A DNA stretch of 64,000 nt, from contig CAAGHH010000024.1 in NCBI GenBank assembly GCA_900769615.1, positions 1 through 64,000 of the forward strand. The letters run 5' to 3'. The notes below the pieces were generated by a model that saw nothing but the letters and a program-made list of their open reading frames with translations, did not search any database and had not been told where the DNA came from. Positions 7,515 through 14,571 of the stretch are shown here, one piece after another; the stretch's first letter is position 1, and the number at the start of each line of letters is the position of its first letter. The translations under genes were made by a program, and so were the position numbers. This stretch comes from Selenomonadales bacterium. Its GTDB lineage: Bacteria; Bacillota; Negativicutes; Selenomonadales; Selenomonadaceae.

Positions 7515-9253
7515 TCGTTCTCACCTCCCAGCGACTTCAGCCATATCTGTAACGCCTCCTCGCCCGATGGGCTGTTATTTTGCTTACTGATAAACCAGAC
7601 CTTCCAGGAATCCAAAATGGCATCTATGGGGTCGATTCGGTTCGTCTGTGTCATCTTGTCCACCTTTATCTCTCCAAAGCTGTTCGGCTCCGATACGATG
7701 GCATTGGCAGCACTCCACGACAGGAGCGCATTGTTCTTGTCGTAGCTGACCTGTCCTGCCTTGACTGACAGGGCAAAGTCTTTCGTGGGGTCATTAAGTG
7801 ATCGGGCAGACTGCTTGACCTCCGTAATATCGCAATCCAGCACCTCGTCCAAATCTCCCAGAAAGGCCGCCGCATTATGTGCATCATAGCCGCATCCGAT
7901 AATGCGGATGCCGTACTGCTTAATAATCCGCTTCAAGTCAGCGATGATGTACTTATAATCGGTCTTTATCCCATACATCCCGCTGGTCAGCGTGATAAGT
8001 CCCTGATTTTTCCACACGCCATACGGCGCATCATCGGATTTGATATGCTCCGCCAGCCGCAATTCCGGCATATAGCTGTGCGACCAGATATATACATTGT
8101 CAGAAGCCATCGGGAACAAAAGGGCAATGCTCGTTAAGTCACCGCCGCTTGACAGGTCAATTCCAAGGAAGGCATCGCAGTCGGCCATATCTTCAATGGT
8201 TTTATCACTGCCACACAGCTTCCAAGCCGCAAGGTCAAGGAGTGCACCGCCTGTATAGGTTACCCACTCATTGAGCGTCTTGGTCTTGAAATTGACCAGC
8301 TCCTCGCCCTGCTTTTCCTTGGCGTCAATCGCCTTGGACGCTACAACTTTGAGCTTTTCTTCATCCAGCGTGACATCATCCGGCAGAAAGAGCTTGAGCG
8401 GATTTGATTTTGCCCAGTTCTCCCGCTCCCAGATATCATCTCCTTCATCCATTTCGGCTATATATACAAAGAGCGAATCCTTCTGAACTACCCCCTCCAA
8501 TACCTTCTTGCAGAACTGATACTGTTCATAGCATGGTGATTTCAGATTGAATCCGCTCGTTGTAATCGCTATCGTCAGCGCATTTTTGACCATGTCCTGC
8601 CCGTCCATCATCAGTTTGTACATTTGATTAGTGGGATGGGCGTGGTACTCATCCACAATCGCTAGGATAGTACGAAAGCCATCGGCGCTTTTTGTATCGC
8701 GCCCGATGGCCTTGATTGTGGTGCCGGTTACCCGGCTCGTTATGGTTCTGTCATATGTCTTGATTTTGTAGAGCTCAGCAAGGTCTTTATCGGACTCGAT
8801 GAACTTACGAACTTCATCCCATACGATGTTTGCCTGGTCCTGCTTGGTAGCCGTACAGAAGATACGGCCATACTGATACCCGCCGAAAGTGGCGAAATCA
8901 TTGGCAAGGGCGCCGGCAAGGAATGATTTACCGTTCTGCCTGCCTACCTGCACATAGGCCTCACGAAACCGGCGAATATCTGACCGCTTGCGCCGCCACC
9001 CAAAGAGTGAACCGATAATGAAGTTCTGGAAGCCGCGTGTCCGAAGCGCATGGGCTTCGCCCTCACCGATTGTCAACGTGTTGGCTATTTCGATGTGTCG
9101 CTCGGCTTCCCTGGCGTCAAAAATCCACTCAGAGGATTTGTTCGCCATATCCTTCAGGTGGCGTTCTGCTGCCAGCTTTTCTGACCGGCCACAAATCCGC
9201 TTGCCACTCAGCACCAGTTTGGCATATTCTGTGGTTCTATCCATTTGCCCCAT
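7511..9253 (-). CDS. Phage terminase large subunit
   Basis: The 580-residue protein has an N-terminal ATPase and a C-terminal nuclease. The Walker A-like segment is YVQVGRQNGKSFLAGALA (about residues 100-117), Walker B is TILAIVDEYHAHP, and the coupling region TIAITTSGFN follows. The RNase H-like nuclease begins at DAFLGIDLSSGGDLTSIALL with the metal-binding aspartate, and later acidic residues occur in YDAHNAAAF and KVDKM. It packages DNA into proheads and cuts concatemers. The start may be ATG 9253 or ATG 9244 (MDRTTEY); neither has a strong ribosome site because the gene overlaps terS. Confidence 0.93.
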   Translation of the reverse strand: MGQMDRTTEYAKLVLSGKRICGRSEKLAAERHLKDMANKSSEWIFDAREAERHIEIANTLTIGEGEAHALRTRGFQNFIIGSLFGWRRKRSDIRRFREAYVQVGRQNGKSFLAGALANDFATFGGYQYGRIFCTATKQDQANIVWDEVRKFIESDKDLAELYKIKTYDRTITSRVTGTTIKAIGRDTKSADGFRTILAIVDEYHAHPTNQMYKLMMDGQDMVKNALTIAITTSGFNLKSPCYEQYQFCKKVLEGVVQKDSLFVYIAEMDEGDDIWERENWAKSNPLKLFLPDDVTLDEEKLKVVASKAIDAKEKQGEELVNFKTKTLNEWVTYTGGALLDLAAWKLCGSDKTIEDMADCDAFLGIDLSSGGDLTSIALLFPMASDNVYIWSHSYMPELRLAEHIKSDDAPYGVWKNQGLITLTSGMYGIKTDYKYIIADLKRIIKQYGIRIIGCGYDAHNAAAFLGDLDEVLDCDITEVKQSARSLNDPTKDFALSVKAGQVSYDKNNALLSWSAANAIVSEPNSFGEIKVDKMTQTNRIDPIDAILDSWKVWFISKQNNSPSGEEALQIWLKSLGGENE

Positions 9254-9716
9254 CGCCCAAGAATTTGATGAACTTGTTGACTGTTTTCTCTTTCTTGACT
9301 GGCGTAATAAGTTTTAGCCTATCGGTCACGGCCAGCCCCAGTTTCGCCGAGCAGGAGAAAATATTTTTCGCCGACTGGTTGATGATTGACATCCACGGCG
9401 ACGGCATCGCATACCCATTGTCTGTCGTGATGACATGCCCATGCATGGATAATTGCATCGATGCTTCGATATATCGGTTGTAGTTGTCCGCATAGACGGC
9501 CAGCACCGACAAATCCAGATTATCGAGCATCCCCAGCTTTGCGGCATTCCTGCAAACTCGCTCGAACTCAAGGGCGGCTTTATCCGGGAGCCAATCTGGA
9601 GCTCTCAATTCATCACGACTGACCTTCAGAGCCTTTTCTCCCTCAACGCGGGCAGCCTTTTGTGCCTTGCTAATTTTCCCTGTCGACATAGACACCACTT
9701 TTCTCGGACGTCCCAT
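9237..9716 (-). CDS. Phage terminase small subunit, P27 family
   Basis: The preferred start is ATG 9716 (MGRPRKVVSMSTGKISKAQK): an AAGGGGGG lies about 8 nt upstream, and family members usually open with a GRP/PRK segment. Upstream in-frame alternatives are TTG 9803 and an ATG in between (MPKTVKGG). The protein, 159 residues from this start, has the P27 features APDWLPDKAALEFERVC, LGMLDNLDLSVLAVYADNYN and a helical oligomerisation region. It binds the packaging site and recruits the large subunit. It overlaps terL by 17 bases. The HNH gene just upstream is the usual neighbour for this packaging type. Confidence 0.82.
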   Translation of the reverse strand: MGRPRKVVSMSTGKISKAQKAARVEGEKALKVSRDELRAPDWLPDKAALEFERVCRNAAKLGMLDNLDLSVLAVYADNYNRYIEASMQLSMHGHVITTDNGYAMPSPWMSIINQSAKNIFSCSAKLGLAVTDRLKLITPVKKEKTVNKFIKFLGDGANG

Positions 9717-9837
9717 TGCCCTACCCCCCTTCACTGTTTTTGGCATTTTCTCGCGAGAGAAGAGGCCTTGTGGTTCTATGTTTTTCGATGAAAACTTTTT
9801 CAAGCACCCCCCTAGGCCTCATATTTACTTGATGAAA

Positions 9838-10248
9838 TCATCTTTTTTCTGACTTCATCCGAATCCGATACAACCGCCGCTGCATCTCTTCTTTTTCCTT
9901 TATTCCCTTCTTATATTCGGCATGAATCATCTGGTGTGTCTTGTCTGACACGTAGATGATATTCTTCCCATCGAGCTTCAGCTCAGGCCTTTCATCAATC
10001 GGTGCAATGTGATGTGCTATCCTACCGGGCATTACACGCCCTTTGTAGAACTTAACATATTCGTCCTGATATCCGGCTCTCGCTGCTATTGCTTTCTGTA
10101 GGTAGCTCCAGCTTTTGCTGTGATAGAACGCTGCTGACTCGCGATTCCGATTATCGCGGTCGTATTCACGCTGCCTTTCCAGCTCGCACTGGCAACGTTC
10201 ACCCTGCTTTATAACTTGGCCGCATCTACTGCATATAGTAGTCAGCAT
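9838..10248 (-). CDS. HNH endonuclease
   Basis: The 136-residue product has an N-terminal zinc knuckle (CSRCGQVIKQGERCQC) and an HNH core: RIAHHIAPIDERPEL (paired histidines), then DGKNIIYVSDKTHQMIHAEY (asparagine and final histidine). HNH proteins encoded next to P27-type terS stimulate or carry out the cut that starts DNA packaging in HK97-type phages. A gap of about 120 nt separates it from terS. The ribosome site is modest (AAGGA, 12 nt before the ATG). Confidence 0.9.
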   Translation of the reverse strand: MLTTICSRCGQVIKQGERCQCELERQREYDRDNRNRESAAFYHSKSWSYLQKAIAARAGYQDEYVKFYKGRVMPGRIAHHIAPIDERPELKLDGKNIIYVSDKTHQMIHAEYKKGIKEKEEMQRRLYRIRMKSEKR

Positions 10249-10284
10249 ACATCATTCACGTCCTTCTATCCTCTTCTCCGCAAT

Positions 10285-10320
10285 AGAAAAGACCACCGAA
10301 TGGCAAAGGTGGTCTTTTCT
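10285..10320. terminator. Perfect hairpin, intrinsic terminator
   Basis: The 13-bp arms AGAAAAGACCACC (10285-10297) and GGTGGTCTTTTCT (10308-10320) form a strong hairpin with U-rich ends in both directions. It lies between the ArpU-like gene and the HNH gene, so it could separate early and late transcripts or require antitermination to read into the packaging genes. Confidence 0.75.
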
Positions 10321-10407
10321 ATGTATATGAAGAATTATTAATGGGATTCGATTGATTCATCACGGTATTAATATATCATGGATTTCGTCAAGTAAAATGC
10401 TTCATGA

Positions 10408-10914
10408 TTAAATATTTTGCAAACGCAAATGTATCTGCACAACTCTATCGACAATCTGCGCCCACCATGTATGAATTGTGCGCTCACTCACCCATCCACG
10501 GGCATTGATGAATCGCTTTTCGATTTCCTCGTTATATCGGCGCTGTGTGTATATTATCCATGACTTCCGCCCACGCCACCGGCGGGCGTGTCTATCTGCT
10601 TCCTGCCGACACGATATGAATATCCTTTTCCTTTCACCATACGTCTTCAATGTGATATCTGCAGCTTTCAGCCATAGGTATTCGTCATGATTCATGTCGT
10701 ATTGTACCGCCCGAATGGCCGCAATTTCAACAGGATGGCCTGGCAGATTACCTTTCCCGCCGCCCATATTATTATCAAACGGGATATTACGGTTGAGATA
10801 TTCTGCGCGGCGGTCTTCATACTCCTGTTTCTTATCTTCATAGGCTAATAGATATTCCTCTGCAATCATTCGATCATTTTTCATGCTGTCAATAATTTCA
10901 GTCTCTGCTGCCAT
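10408..10914 (-). CDS. Putative ArpU/RinA-like late-gene regulator
   Basis: The product is 168 residues with AGGAGGG 5 nt before the ATG. The middle resembles ArpU/RinA-family regulators: a run of acidic and tyrosine residues (EEYLLAYEDKKQEYEDRRAE), a glycine-rich GGGKGNLPGHPVEIAAIR, and a C-terminal helix-turn-helix-like end (GWVSERTIHTWWAQIVDRVV). Those proteins activate transcription of packaging and structural genes, and the gene sits just upstream of that block. The resemblance is by pattern only. A promoter-like sequence precedes it and a terminator follows. It could instead be a phage protein with another DNA-binding role. Confidence 0.5.
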   Translation of the reverse strand: MAAETEIIDSMKNDRMIAEEYLLAYEDKKQEYEDRRAEYLNRNIPFDNNMGGGKGNLPGHPVEIAAIRAVQYDMNHDEYLWLKAADITLKTYGERKRIFISCRQEADRHARRWRGRKSWIIYTQRRYNEEIEKRFINARGWVSERTIHTWWAQIVDRVVQIHLRLQNI

Positions 10915-10942
10915 CGAATCCCTCCTGCATTATACGAATGAA

Positions 10943-10970
10943 TATATACAATATTTTAACATTGTGTAAA
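10943..10970 (-). promoter_or_regulatory. Putative sigma-A promoter of the ArpU-like gene
   Basis: On the minus strand TTTACA (10970-10965) and TATATA (10948-10943) are separated by 16 bp, about 30 bases upstream of the ATG at 10914. Confidence 0.4.
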
Positions 10971-11014
10971 ACATATGTCTGACATGCCAATCTATATTTT
11001 CTGGATTTATACAT

Positions 11015-11043
11015 AAAAAGGACGGCCCTTTCAGCCGCCCCTT
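11015..11043 (-). terminator. Intrinsic terminator after the 63-residue gene
   Basis: On the minus strand AAGGGGCGGC pairs with GCCGTCCTTT around a short loop and is followed by a T-rich run. It lies 10 bases after the stop codon at 11053. Confidence 0.6.
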
Positions 11044-11052
11044 CATGTTGAT

Positions 11053-11244
11053 TTATTCTGTTTTCATCATCCGCGCCGCCCGCACCGGATTGTCTTTGAG
11101 AATCTTAGCAAAGGCTTTTATTGTTTCCCATTCATCATCTGAAGCGCGCAGGGAACGCATTCGTCTTTCGGTGCCGTCTGGAGCCGATGGTCTACGTCCG
11201 GCGCCTTCACGTTTTCCGCCCCATCCATTTTTGCTGCTACTCAC
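11053..11244 (-). CDS. Small phage protein with GWGGKREGAGR motif
   Basis: The 63-residue product starts at a GTG (11244) preceded by GGGGGTGAG. Its opening, GWGGKREGAGRRPSAPDG, is a basic glycine-rich motif found at the start of many small phage and plasmid proteins. The rest (MRSLRASDDEWETIKAFAKI) resembles a short DNA-binding helix pair. The start codon overlaps the stop of a 26-residue open frame upstream, which suggests coupling. Its function is not known. Confidence 0.7.
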   Translation of the reverse strand: MSSSKNGWGGKREGAGRRPSAPDGTERRMRSLRASDDEWETIKAFAKILKDNPVRAARMMKTE

Positions 11245-11321
11245 CTACTCACCCCCAAATATAGTGCGTACAATGCAACCATCAATGCGATTCCCGAAAT
11301 TATCATTGTTATTCTTTGCAT
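11241..11321 (-). CDS. Possible 26-residue membrane peptide
   Basis: A short frame reads MQRITMIISGIALMVALYAL and ends LGVSR; it is one hydrophobic helix. Its TGA overlaps the GTG start of the next gene. No clear ribosome site is seen, so it may serve only as a leader for translational coupling. Confidence 0.3.
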   Translation of the reverse strand: MQRITMIISGIALMVALYALYLGVSR

Positions 11322-11344
11322 AACATTTGCGATTATGGTATATT
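11316..11344 (+). promoter_or_regulatory. Extended -10 promoter on the plus strand (candidate antisense RNA promoter)
   Basis: TGGTATATT (11336-11344) is a TGN-extended -10 element; TTGCAT lies 17 bp upstream at 11316-11321. A transcript would start near 11351 and read against the 27-residue toxin-like gene. Confidence 0.4.
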
Positions 11345-11398
11345 GTGTTTGAGGGAAGCCGCCCCGCCCGCAGGCGGGAGCTTGTCACTCAATTTGCT

Positions 11399-11482
11399 TT
11401 ACTGAGCCGCATTCAGCAGGATTATCGCAGTGATGAGGTTGATAACCGCTGTTATGAGGTTCAGTATTTTATTTGGATCCAT
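11399..11482 (-). CDS. 27-residue membrane peptide, candidate type I toxin
   Basis: The frame MDPNKILNLITAVINLITAI continues ILLNAAQ and is a single hydrophobic helix with a short charged N-terminus. It is well supported as a gene: AAGGAGGG lies 8 nt before the ATG, and a perfect consensus promoter lies 35 bases further upstream. Tiny hydrophobic peptides with strong own promoters inside prophages are often type I toxins (TxpA/BsrG-like) or holin-like peptides. I see no close sequence match to a named family, so toxicity is inference. Confidence 0.55.
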   Translation of the reverse strand: MDPNKILNLITAVINLITAIILLNAAQ

Positions 11483-11515
11483 AACCGCTTCCCTCCTTTC
11501 CTTTATCTTGATTCT

Positions 11516-11544
11516 ATTATATCATTTACATCATGATTTGTCAA
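11516..11544 (-). promoter_or_regulatory. Perfect consensus sigma-A promoter for the 27-residue peptide
   Basis: On the minus strand TTGACA (11544-11539) and TATAAT (11521-11516) are exactly 17 bp apart. The predicted transcript starts near 11509 and has a leader of about 27 bases containing AAGGAGGG. Confidence 0.75.
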
Positions 11545-11574
11545 TACATATTCAAGATTCTTTATTAAATATTT

Positions 11575-11608
11575 GCCCGCATGTCTATGACGTGCGGGCT
11601 TTTCTTTT
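11575..11608 (+). terminator. Plus-strand intrinsic terminator
   Basis: GCCCGCA and TGCGGGC form a 7-bp GC-rich stem around an 11-nt loop, followed by TTTTCTTTT on the plus strand. There is no plus-strand gene upstream, which supports a plus-strand RNA here. Confidence 0.65.
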
Positions 11609-11634
11609 GAGACGATAGTCATCTATAATCCAGC

Positions 11635-11651
11635 GCGTCCAAGTCGGACAC
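11635..11651. repeat. parS-like palindrome, copy A (degenerate)
   Basis: GCGTCCAAGTCGGACAC matches the consensus GTGTCCRAWTYGGACAC with two differences. It lies just after the stop codon of the zinc-ribbon gene. Confidence 0.5.
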
Positions 11652-11654
11652 ATT

Positions 11655-12014
11655 TTAGTATTGGTGTTGTGTGTATACCCTCTCCTTGCCAGCATCTACT
11701 ATGCGATATAAATCAGCAATCCACTCATCCCATGAGTGAGTAATTGTTTCTTTTGAGTGCTTATGCACCATCTTATATCCAGCTCTTTTTAGTCCAACAT
11801 ATTTTCCATAGGTTAGACCGTATTTTTTTGCTTCTCTAGCCAGTGTGTCCAAATTGGACACGCATGTTTTTTCTTTATTAGTGGTTTCTTTTTGCCGTAT
11901 TCCGCTTCGAATGCTTCTTCGACATTCCGGACACCTTTTGCTCCGATTATATTTATTCGTCACTTCGAAACGATGGCCACACAATTCGCATATAACAATC
12001 CGTTTATATTCCAT
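11655..12014 (-). CDS. Small zinc-ribbon phage protein of unknown function
   Basis: The 119-residue product has an N-terminal zinc-binding region (VICELCGHRF, then RCPECRRS) and a central helical segment LAREAKKYGLTYGKYVGLKR that also occurs in small hypothetical proteins of phages. A parS-like palindrome lies inside its coding sequence and encodes VSNLDT. It is part of the early minus-strand operon, downstream of the partition genes. A nucleic-acid-binding role is plausible but not shown. Confidence 0.65.
   Translation of the reverse strand: MEYKRIVICELCGHRFEVTNKYNRSKRCPECRRSIRSGIRQKETTNKEKTCVSNLDTLAREAKKYGLTYGKYVGLKRAGYKMVHKHSKETITHSWDEWIADLYRIVDAGKERVYTQHQY
11845..11861. repeat. parS-like palindrome, copy B (perfect)
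   Basis: GTGTCCAAATTGGACAC is a perfect palindrome around a central A. It lies within the coding sequence of the zinc-ribbon gene. Confidence 0.7.
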
Positions 12015-12042
12015 ATCTGCTCCCTCTGTGTCATAAGCTTTT

Positions 12043-12066
12043 AAGCCCCATTATGGGGCTTTTTTA
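12043..12066 (+). terminator. GCCCC hairpin with T-run
   Basis: AAGCCCC and GGGGCTT flank a 5-nt loop; on the plus strand TTTTTTATT follows. It overlaps the end of the MazG-like gene and would act most strongly on plus-strand transcripts, though it can also fold in the minus-strand mRNA. Confidence 0.45.
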
Positions 12067-12419
12067 TTGCCTGAATTACTTTTTATAATTATCTTTTTTA
12101 TCCTCTTTCCGTCATTTCTGACTTTATTACGGTGATTGATACTGCGCGTCATTTGCTGGCGCATTTTCTCATCAAACTGCATTTTTTCCTGATAACTCGT
12201 GACTGCTGTTATTAGATCCTGACATTCTGCCATCAGTTTGATATATAATTCGGCTGCTTCTTTCGTATCATGGCAAAGTCTCAGCTTTCGGGCAGCTTCG
12301 CAAACCTCCCCGTATTCCTCGCCAATCTTCAACAAATAATCTATTTCCGTCCAGCTGGCGTATAATTCACCATTGCACGGCATTGGTAATACTTTATCTG
12401 TCATTTTCATTTTCTCCAT
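12051..12419 (-). CDS. MazG-like nucleotide pyrophosphohydrolase
   Basis: The 122-residue protein carries a MazG-type core: KIGEEYGEVCEAARKL supplies the E-x-x-E pair, and LMAECQDLITAVTSY supplies the second acidic motif (E-x-x-D). This fold binds magnesium and hydrolyses NTPs to NMP and pyrophosphate. The C-terminus is basic (KRIKKIIIKSNSGNKK). The start at 12419 has GAGG 7 nt upstream and overlaps the previous gene by 26 bases. Phage MazG-like proteins adjust nucleotide pools or alarmones; the specific substrate cannot be told. Confidence 0.65.
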   Translation of the reverse strand: MEKMKMTDKVLPMPCNGELYASWTEIDYLLKIGEEYGEVCEAARKLRLCHDTKEAAELYIKLMAECQDLITAVTSYQEKMQFDEKMRQQMTRSINHRNKVRNDGKRIKKIIIKSNSGNKKAP

Positions 12420-12615
12420 GAACTAACCTCATTTTATGCTTTGTCGCGTACTCAGTTAAATCATTTTCAGATTCTTCTTCTCTAGCCCGCCATGGTACTA
12501 CACGTACACTATGCCAGCTCTTGCCTGGCTTGCGATAAAACACACTGTAGTTTTCCTGCCCTAGTCCAGGGCGAACCGTATATTGCCAGCCTCGCGAATC
12601 CTCAAAAATTCTCAT
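12394..12615 (-). CDS. Small phage protein of unknown function
   Basis: The ATG at 12615 follows AGGGAGA at a suitable distance and gives 73 residues starting MRIFEDSRGWQYTVRPGLGQ. An upstream in-frame ATG at 12672 would place a parS-like palindrome inside the gene and has no ribosome site, so the shorter form is preferred. The sequence has many aromatic and basic residues (YSVFYRKPGKSWHSVRVVPW) and may be a small beta-sheet domain. No family is recognised. It lies directly after parB. Confidence 0.55.
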   Translation of the reverse strand: MRIFEDSRGWQYTVRPGLGQENYSVFYRKPGKSWHSVRVVPWRAREEESENDLTEYATKHKMRLVHGENENDR

Positions 12616-12639
12616 CCTATTCAATCTCCCTCGCTTTTT

Positions 12640-12656
12640 GTGTCCAATTTGGACAC
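12640..12656. repeat. parS-like palindrome, copy C (perfect)
   Basis: GTGTCCAATTTGGACAC is a perfect palindrome around a central T. It lies in the short gap between parB and the next gene. Confidence 0.75.
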
Positions 12657-12672
12657 ATACATCACTATTCAT

Positions 12673-13722
12673 CTAAATCTGGCTTTTAAAGAAATATATC
12701 CGCGCGTCTAAATCCGCAATTTCTTTTTTCAGCTCTTTTATAATTTCTTGGCGTACTTCCTGAGAAAAATTGCCACCGCTTCCCAGGCGCATCAGTTCGT
12801 AATAATTTTCATGACTTTCTTTTATTACGGATAATGCTTTGATACGTGTTATTATCTTTGATTTATTTGTGTCCGATTCGGACACATTAACTTTTTCCAG
12901 CTCTGTATCATGGGTGTCAGTCATTGGAACCGCCCGCGTGGCTGCCGAACTATTTTTACTATCTTGGCATGGTGCTGTTTCTTCTTTATATGCTGGCAAA
13001 TCTTCCCGCTCATCGTTTTTTACTGCCGTTACGTGGCTTAGGGACACGGTTCCTTCTTCCTGTAATTTGTCAGCAATTTTCTGCTGTCCTTCATCAGACA
13101 GCTGGCTGGCTTCATAGGCAGCACTAACTTTTAGCTGACCGCTCTTAAATGCCTGCTTTAATTCCTCATTCTGCAAGTTCTTGGCTATGGCGTGATACCT
13201 TGCCAGCTGACTTGATGACATCTGAAGCATACGCCCTACAATGCTTCTGACGCGTCCTTCTAAGCCGCTCTGCTCTTTTATGCGGTTCAAAATGTCCGTC
13301 ATGTGCTCAGCTTGTCTTGCTTTCTCGGCATCAGACAGCTGGCGGGCGGTACTGTTGGTCAGTATCAGCATTAAATCAAGCATGTCGCTGTCATGCTCAT
13401 TTTCGACTAAGCAGCTTACTTCATGGTACTGTTGCAGACTGCGTTCATGGACCAGCAGGTTGCAGGCCCGCCACCTCCTTTCCCCGCTGATTATCATATA
13501 CTTGCCATCTTTATCGGCTGACCGCACCACGAGGTTATGGAGTACACCGCCCGCAATCTCGATAGCGTCAGCCAGTTCCTCGATGTTCTTGATACTATAT
13601 ACCTGCTGATTTTCCGGGTCCGGATAGAGCTTAGCTATATCCAGATTCTGTAACTCGTATTTTGGTATTCCTGCCTCGTTTTTGCTGGCCTGATTCATTA
13701 TGTCCATAATGTTAAACGCCAT
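12673..13722 (-). CDS. parB: ParB-family centromere-binding partition protein
   Basis: The product is 349 residues. The N-terminal ParB/Spo0J domain is clear: NLDIAKLYPDPENQQVYSIK, LADAIEIAGGVLHNLVVR, and the CTPase motif MIISGERRWRACNLL. A helix-turn-helix follows (MLQMSSSQLARYHAIAKNLQ, then LKVSAAYEASQLSDEGQQKI). The C-terminal third is a charged helix, probably for dimerisation. It starts 13 bases after parA with AAGGAG before its ATG. ParB would bind the palindromes found nearby, load onto DNA as a CTP clamp, and be moved by ParA. One of the palindromes lies in its own gene and encodes VSESDT. Confidence 0.92.
   Translation of the reverse strand: MAFNIMDIMNQASKNEAGIPKYELQNLDIAKLYPDPENQQVYSIKNIEELADAIEIAGGVLHNLVVRSADKDGKYMIISGERRWRACNLLVHERSLQQYHEVSCLVENEHDSDMLDLMLILTNSTARQLSDAEKARQAEHMTDILNRIKEQSGLEGRVRSIVGRMLQMSSSQLARYHAIAKNLQNEELKQAFKSGQLKVSAAYEASQLSDEGQQKIADKLQEEGTVSLSHVTAVKNDEREDLPAYKEETAPCQDSKNSSAATRAVPMTDTHDTELEKVNVSESDTNKSKIITRIKALSVIKESHENYYELMRLGSGGNFSQEVRQEIIKELKKEIADLDARIYFFKSQI
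12869..12885. repeat. parS-like palindrome, copy D (perfect)
   Basis: GTGTCCGATTCGGACAC is a perfect palindrome around a central T. It lies inside parB. Confidence 0.75.
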
Positions 13723-13735
13723 TTTGCGTCACTCC

Positions 13736-14539
13736 TTATTCATCATCTGTATGATTTGTGTCCGAATTGGACACATCTCCTATAAGCGTTAACAGCTCGC
13801 TGGTAAACGCCCGATAATCTTTAGCAGCCCCGCAGCGTGGTGAATGAACCATGATTGGCTCAGACGTAAAAGTGGATTCGTCAACCTTGTCGGTCCAGCG
13901 GATAAAGCTAGCAAAGGTTTTATATTTTTCTGCCTGTCGCAGCCATTCTATCCCCTGCTGATTGCTGTCATTTCTGCGATAGCTCGTGATGAGCGTCCCC
14001 AGAAGCTCCAATTGCGAGTTGAAATATGTTCTGACAGTAGCCAGCTGGTTTAGCAGGCTGTCTACACCATCAAACGTGAACTTGTCTATTTTTGCTGGTA
14101 TGATGAGGTAATCGCTGGTAGTAAGCGCATTTATCACACACATCCCAAGGCTTGGCGCATTGTCTATGATGACATAATCATATTTATCCTTTACCTGATA
14201 CAAGACGGCTTTTAAGCGTATCTGCTGTGGTACGGTACTATCCATCAAGACAGCTTTTTCTGCTTCCGCAAGGCTGAGATTTGCCGAAATGATGTCAATG
14301 TTCGGGTGCGTGGTGTGCTGAATAACCTGATCCGCCCGCGCCGTGCGTTTTAAAACTTCGGTCATACTCGGTTTATCATAACCATATACACCAAAAAACT
14401 TGCTGGTGTTGCCCTGCTGGTCATTATCTACAACCAGTACCCGTTTGTCATGCTCTGTGGCAAGGATATAGCTTGTGTTAATAGTGGTTACTGTCTTGCC
14501 AACTCCACCTTTTAGATTTGCAATGCTGATAACTTTCAT
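13736..14539 (-). CDS. parA: ParA-family partition ATPase
   Basis: The 267-residue protein has the deviant Walker A motif NLKGGVGKTVTTINTSYILA at residues 8-27, a Walker A' aspartate in VLVVDNDQQGNTS, and Walker B YDYVIIDNAPSLGM. It lacks an N-terminal helix-turn-helix extension, so it is of the short Soj/type Ib class. ParA binds the nucleoid as an ATP dimer and pulls ParB-bound DNA. The gene ends with a parS-like palindrome near its 3' end. Partition genes are expected only on a replicon that spends time outside the chromosome. Confidence 0.94.
   Translation of the reverse strand: MKVISIANLKGGVGKTVTTINTSYILATEHDKRVLVVDNDQQGNTSKFFGVYGYDKPSMTEVLKRTARADQVIQHTTHPNIDIISANLSLAEAEKAVLMDSTVPQQIRLKAVLYQVKDKYDYVIIDNAPSLGMCVINALTTSDYLIIPAKIDKFTFDGVDSLLNQLATVRTYFNSQLELLGTLITSYRRNDSNQQGIEWLRQAEKYKTFASFIRWTDKVDESTFTSEPIMVHSPRCGAAKDYRAFTSELLTLIGDVSNSDTNHTDDE
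13758..13774. repeat. parS-like palindrome, copy E (one mismatch)
   Basis: GTGTCCGAATTGGACAC differs from a perfect palindrome at one arm position. It lies in the last 13 codons of parA and encodes VSNSDT. Confidence 0.7.
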
Positions 14540-14571
14540 TTTTTTCTTCTCCTTTTCCCTATAGCCTATAC

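Larger units (their letters stand above)
11351..11608 (+). ncRNA. Candidate antisense RNA opposite the 27-residue peptide gene
   Basis: A plus-strand promoter at 11316-11344 and a strong plus-strand terminator (GCCCGCA 11575-11581, TGCGGGC 11593-11599, then TTTTCTTTT) define a predicted RNA of about 255 nt with no convincing open frame. It has a hairpin near its 5' end (CCCGCC and GGCGGG around a CGCA loop) and covers the whole peptide gene, its ribosome site and its promoter. This is the layout of type I antitoxin RNAs. No transcript evidence is available. Confidence 0.35.

Noticed and set aside
11327..11618. Plus-strand protein genes opposite the toxin-like peptide
   Set aside because: The two frames (11327-11536 and 11430-11618) lack ribosome sites, one begins before the predicted transcript start, and one reads through the terminator.
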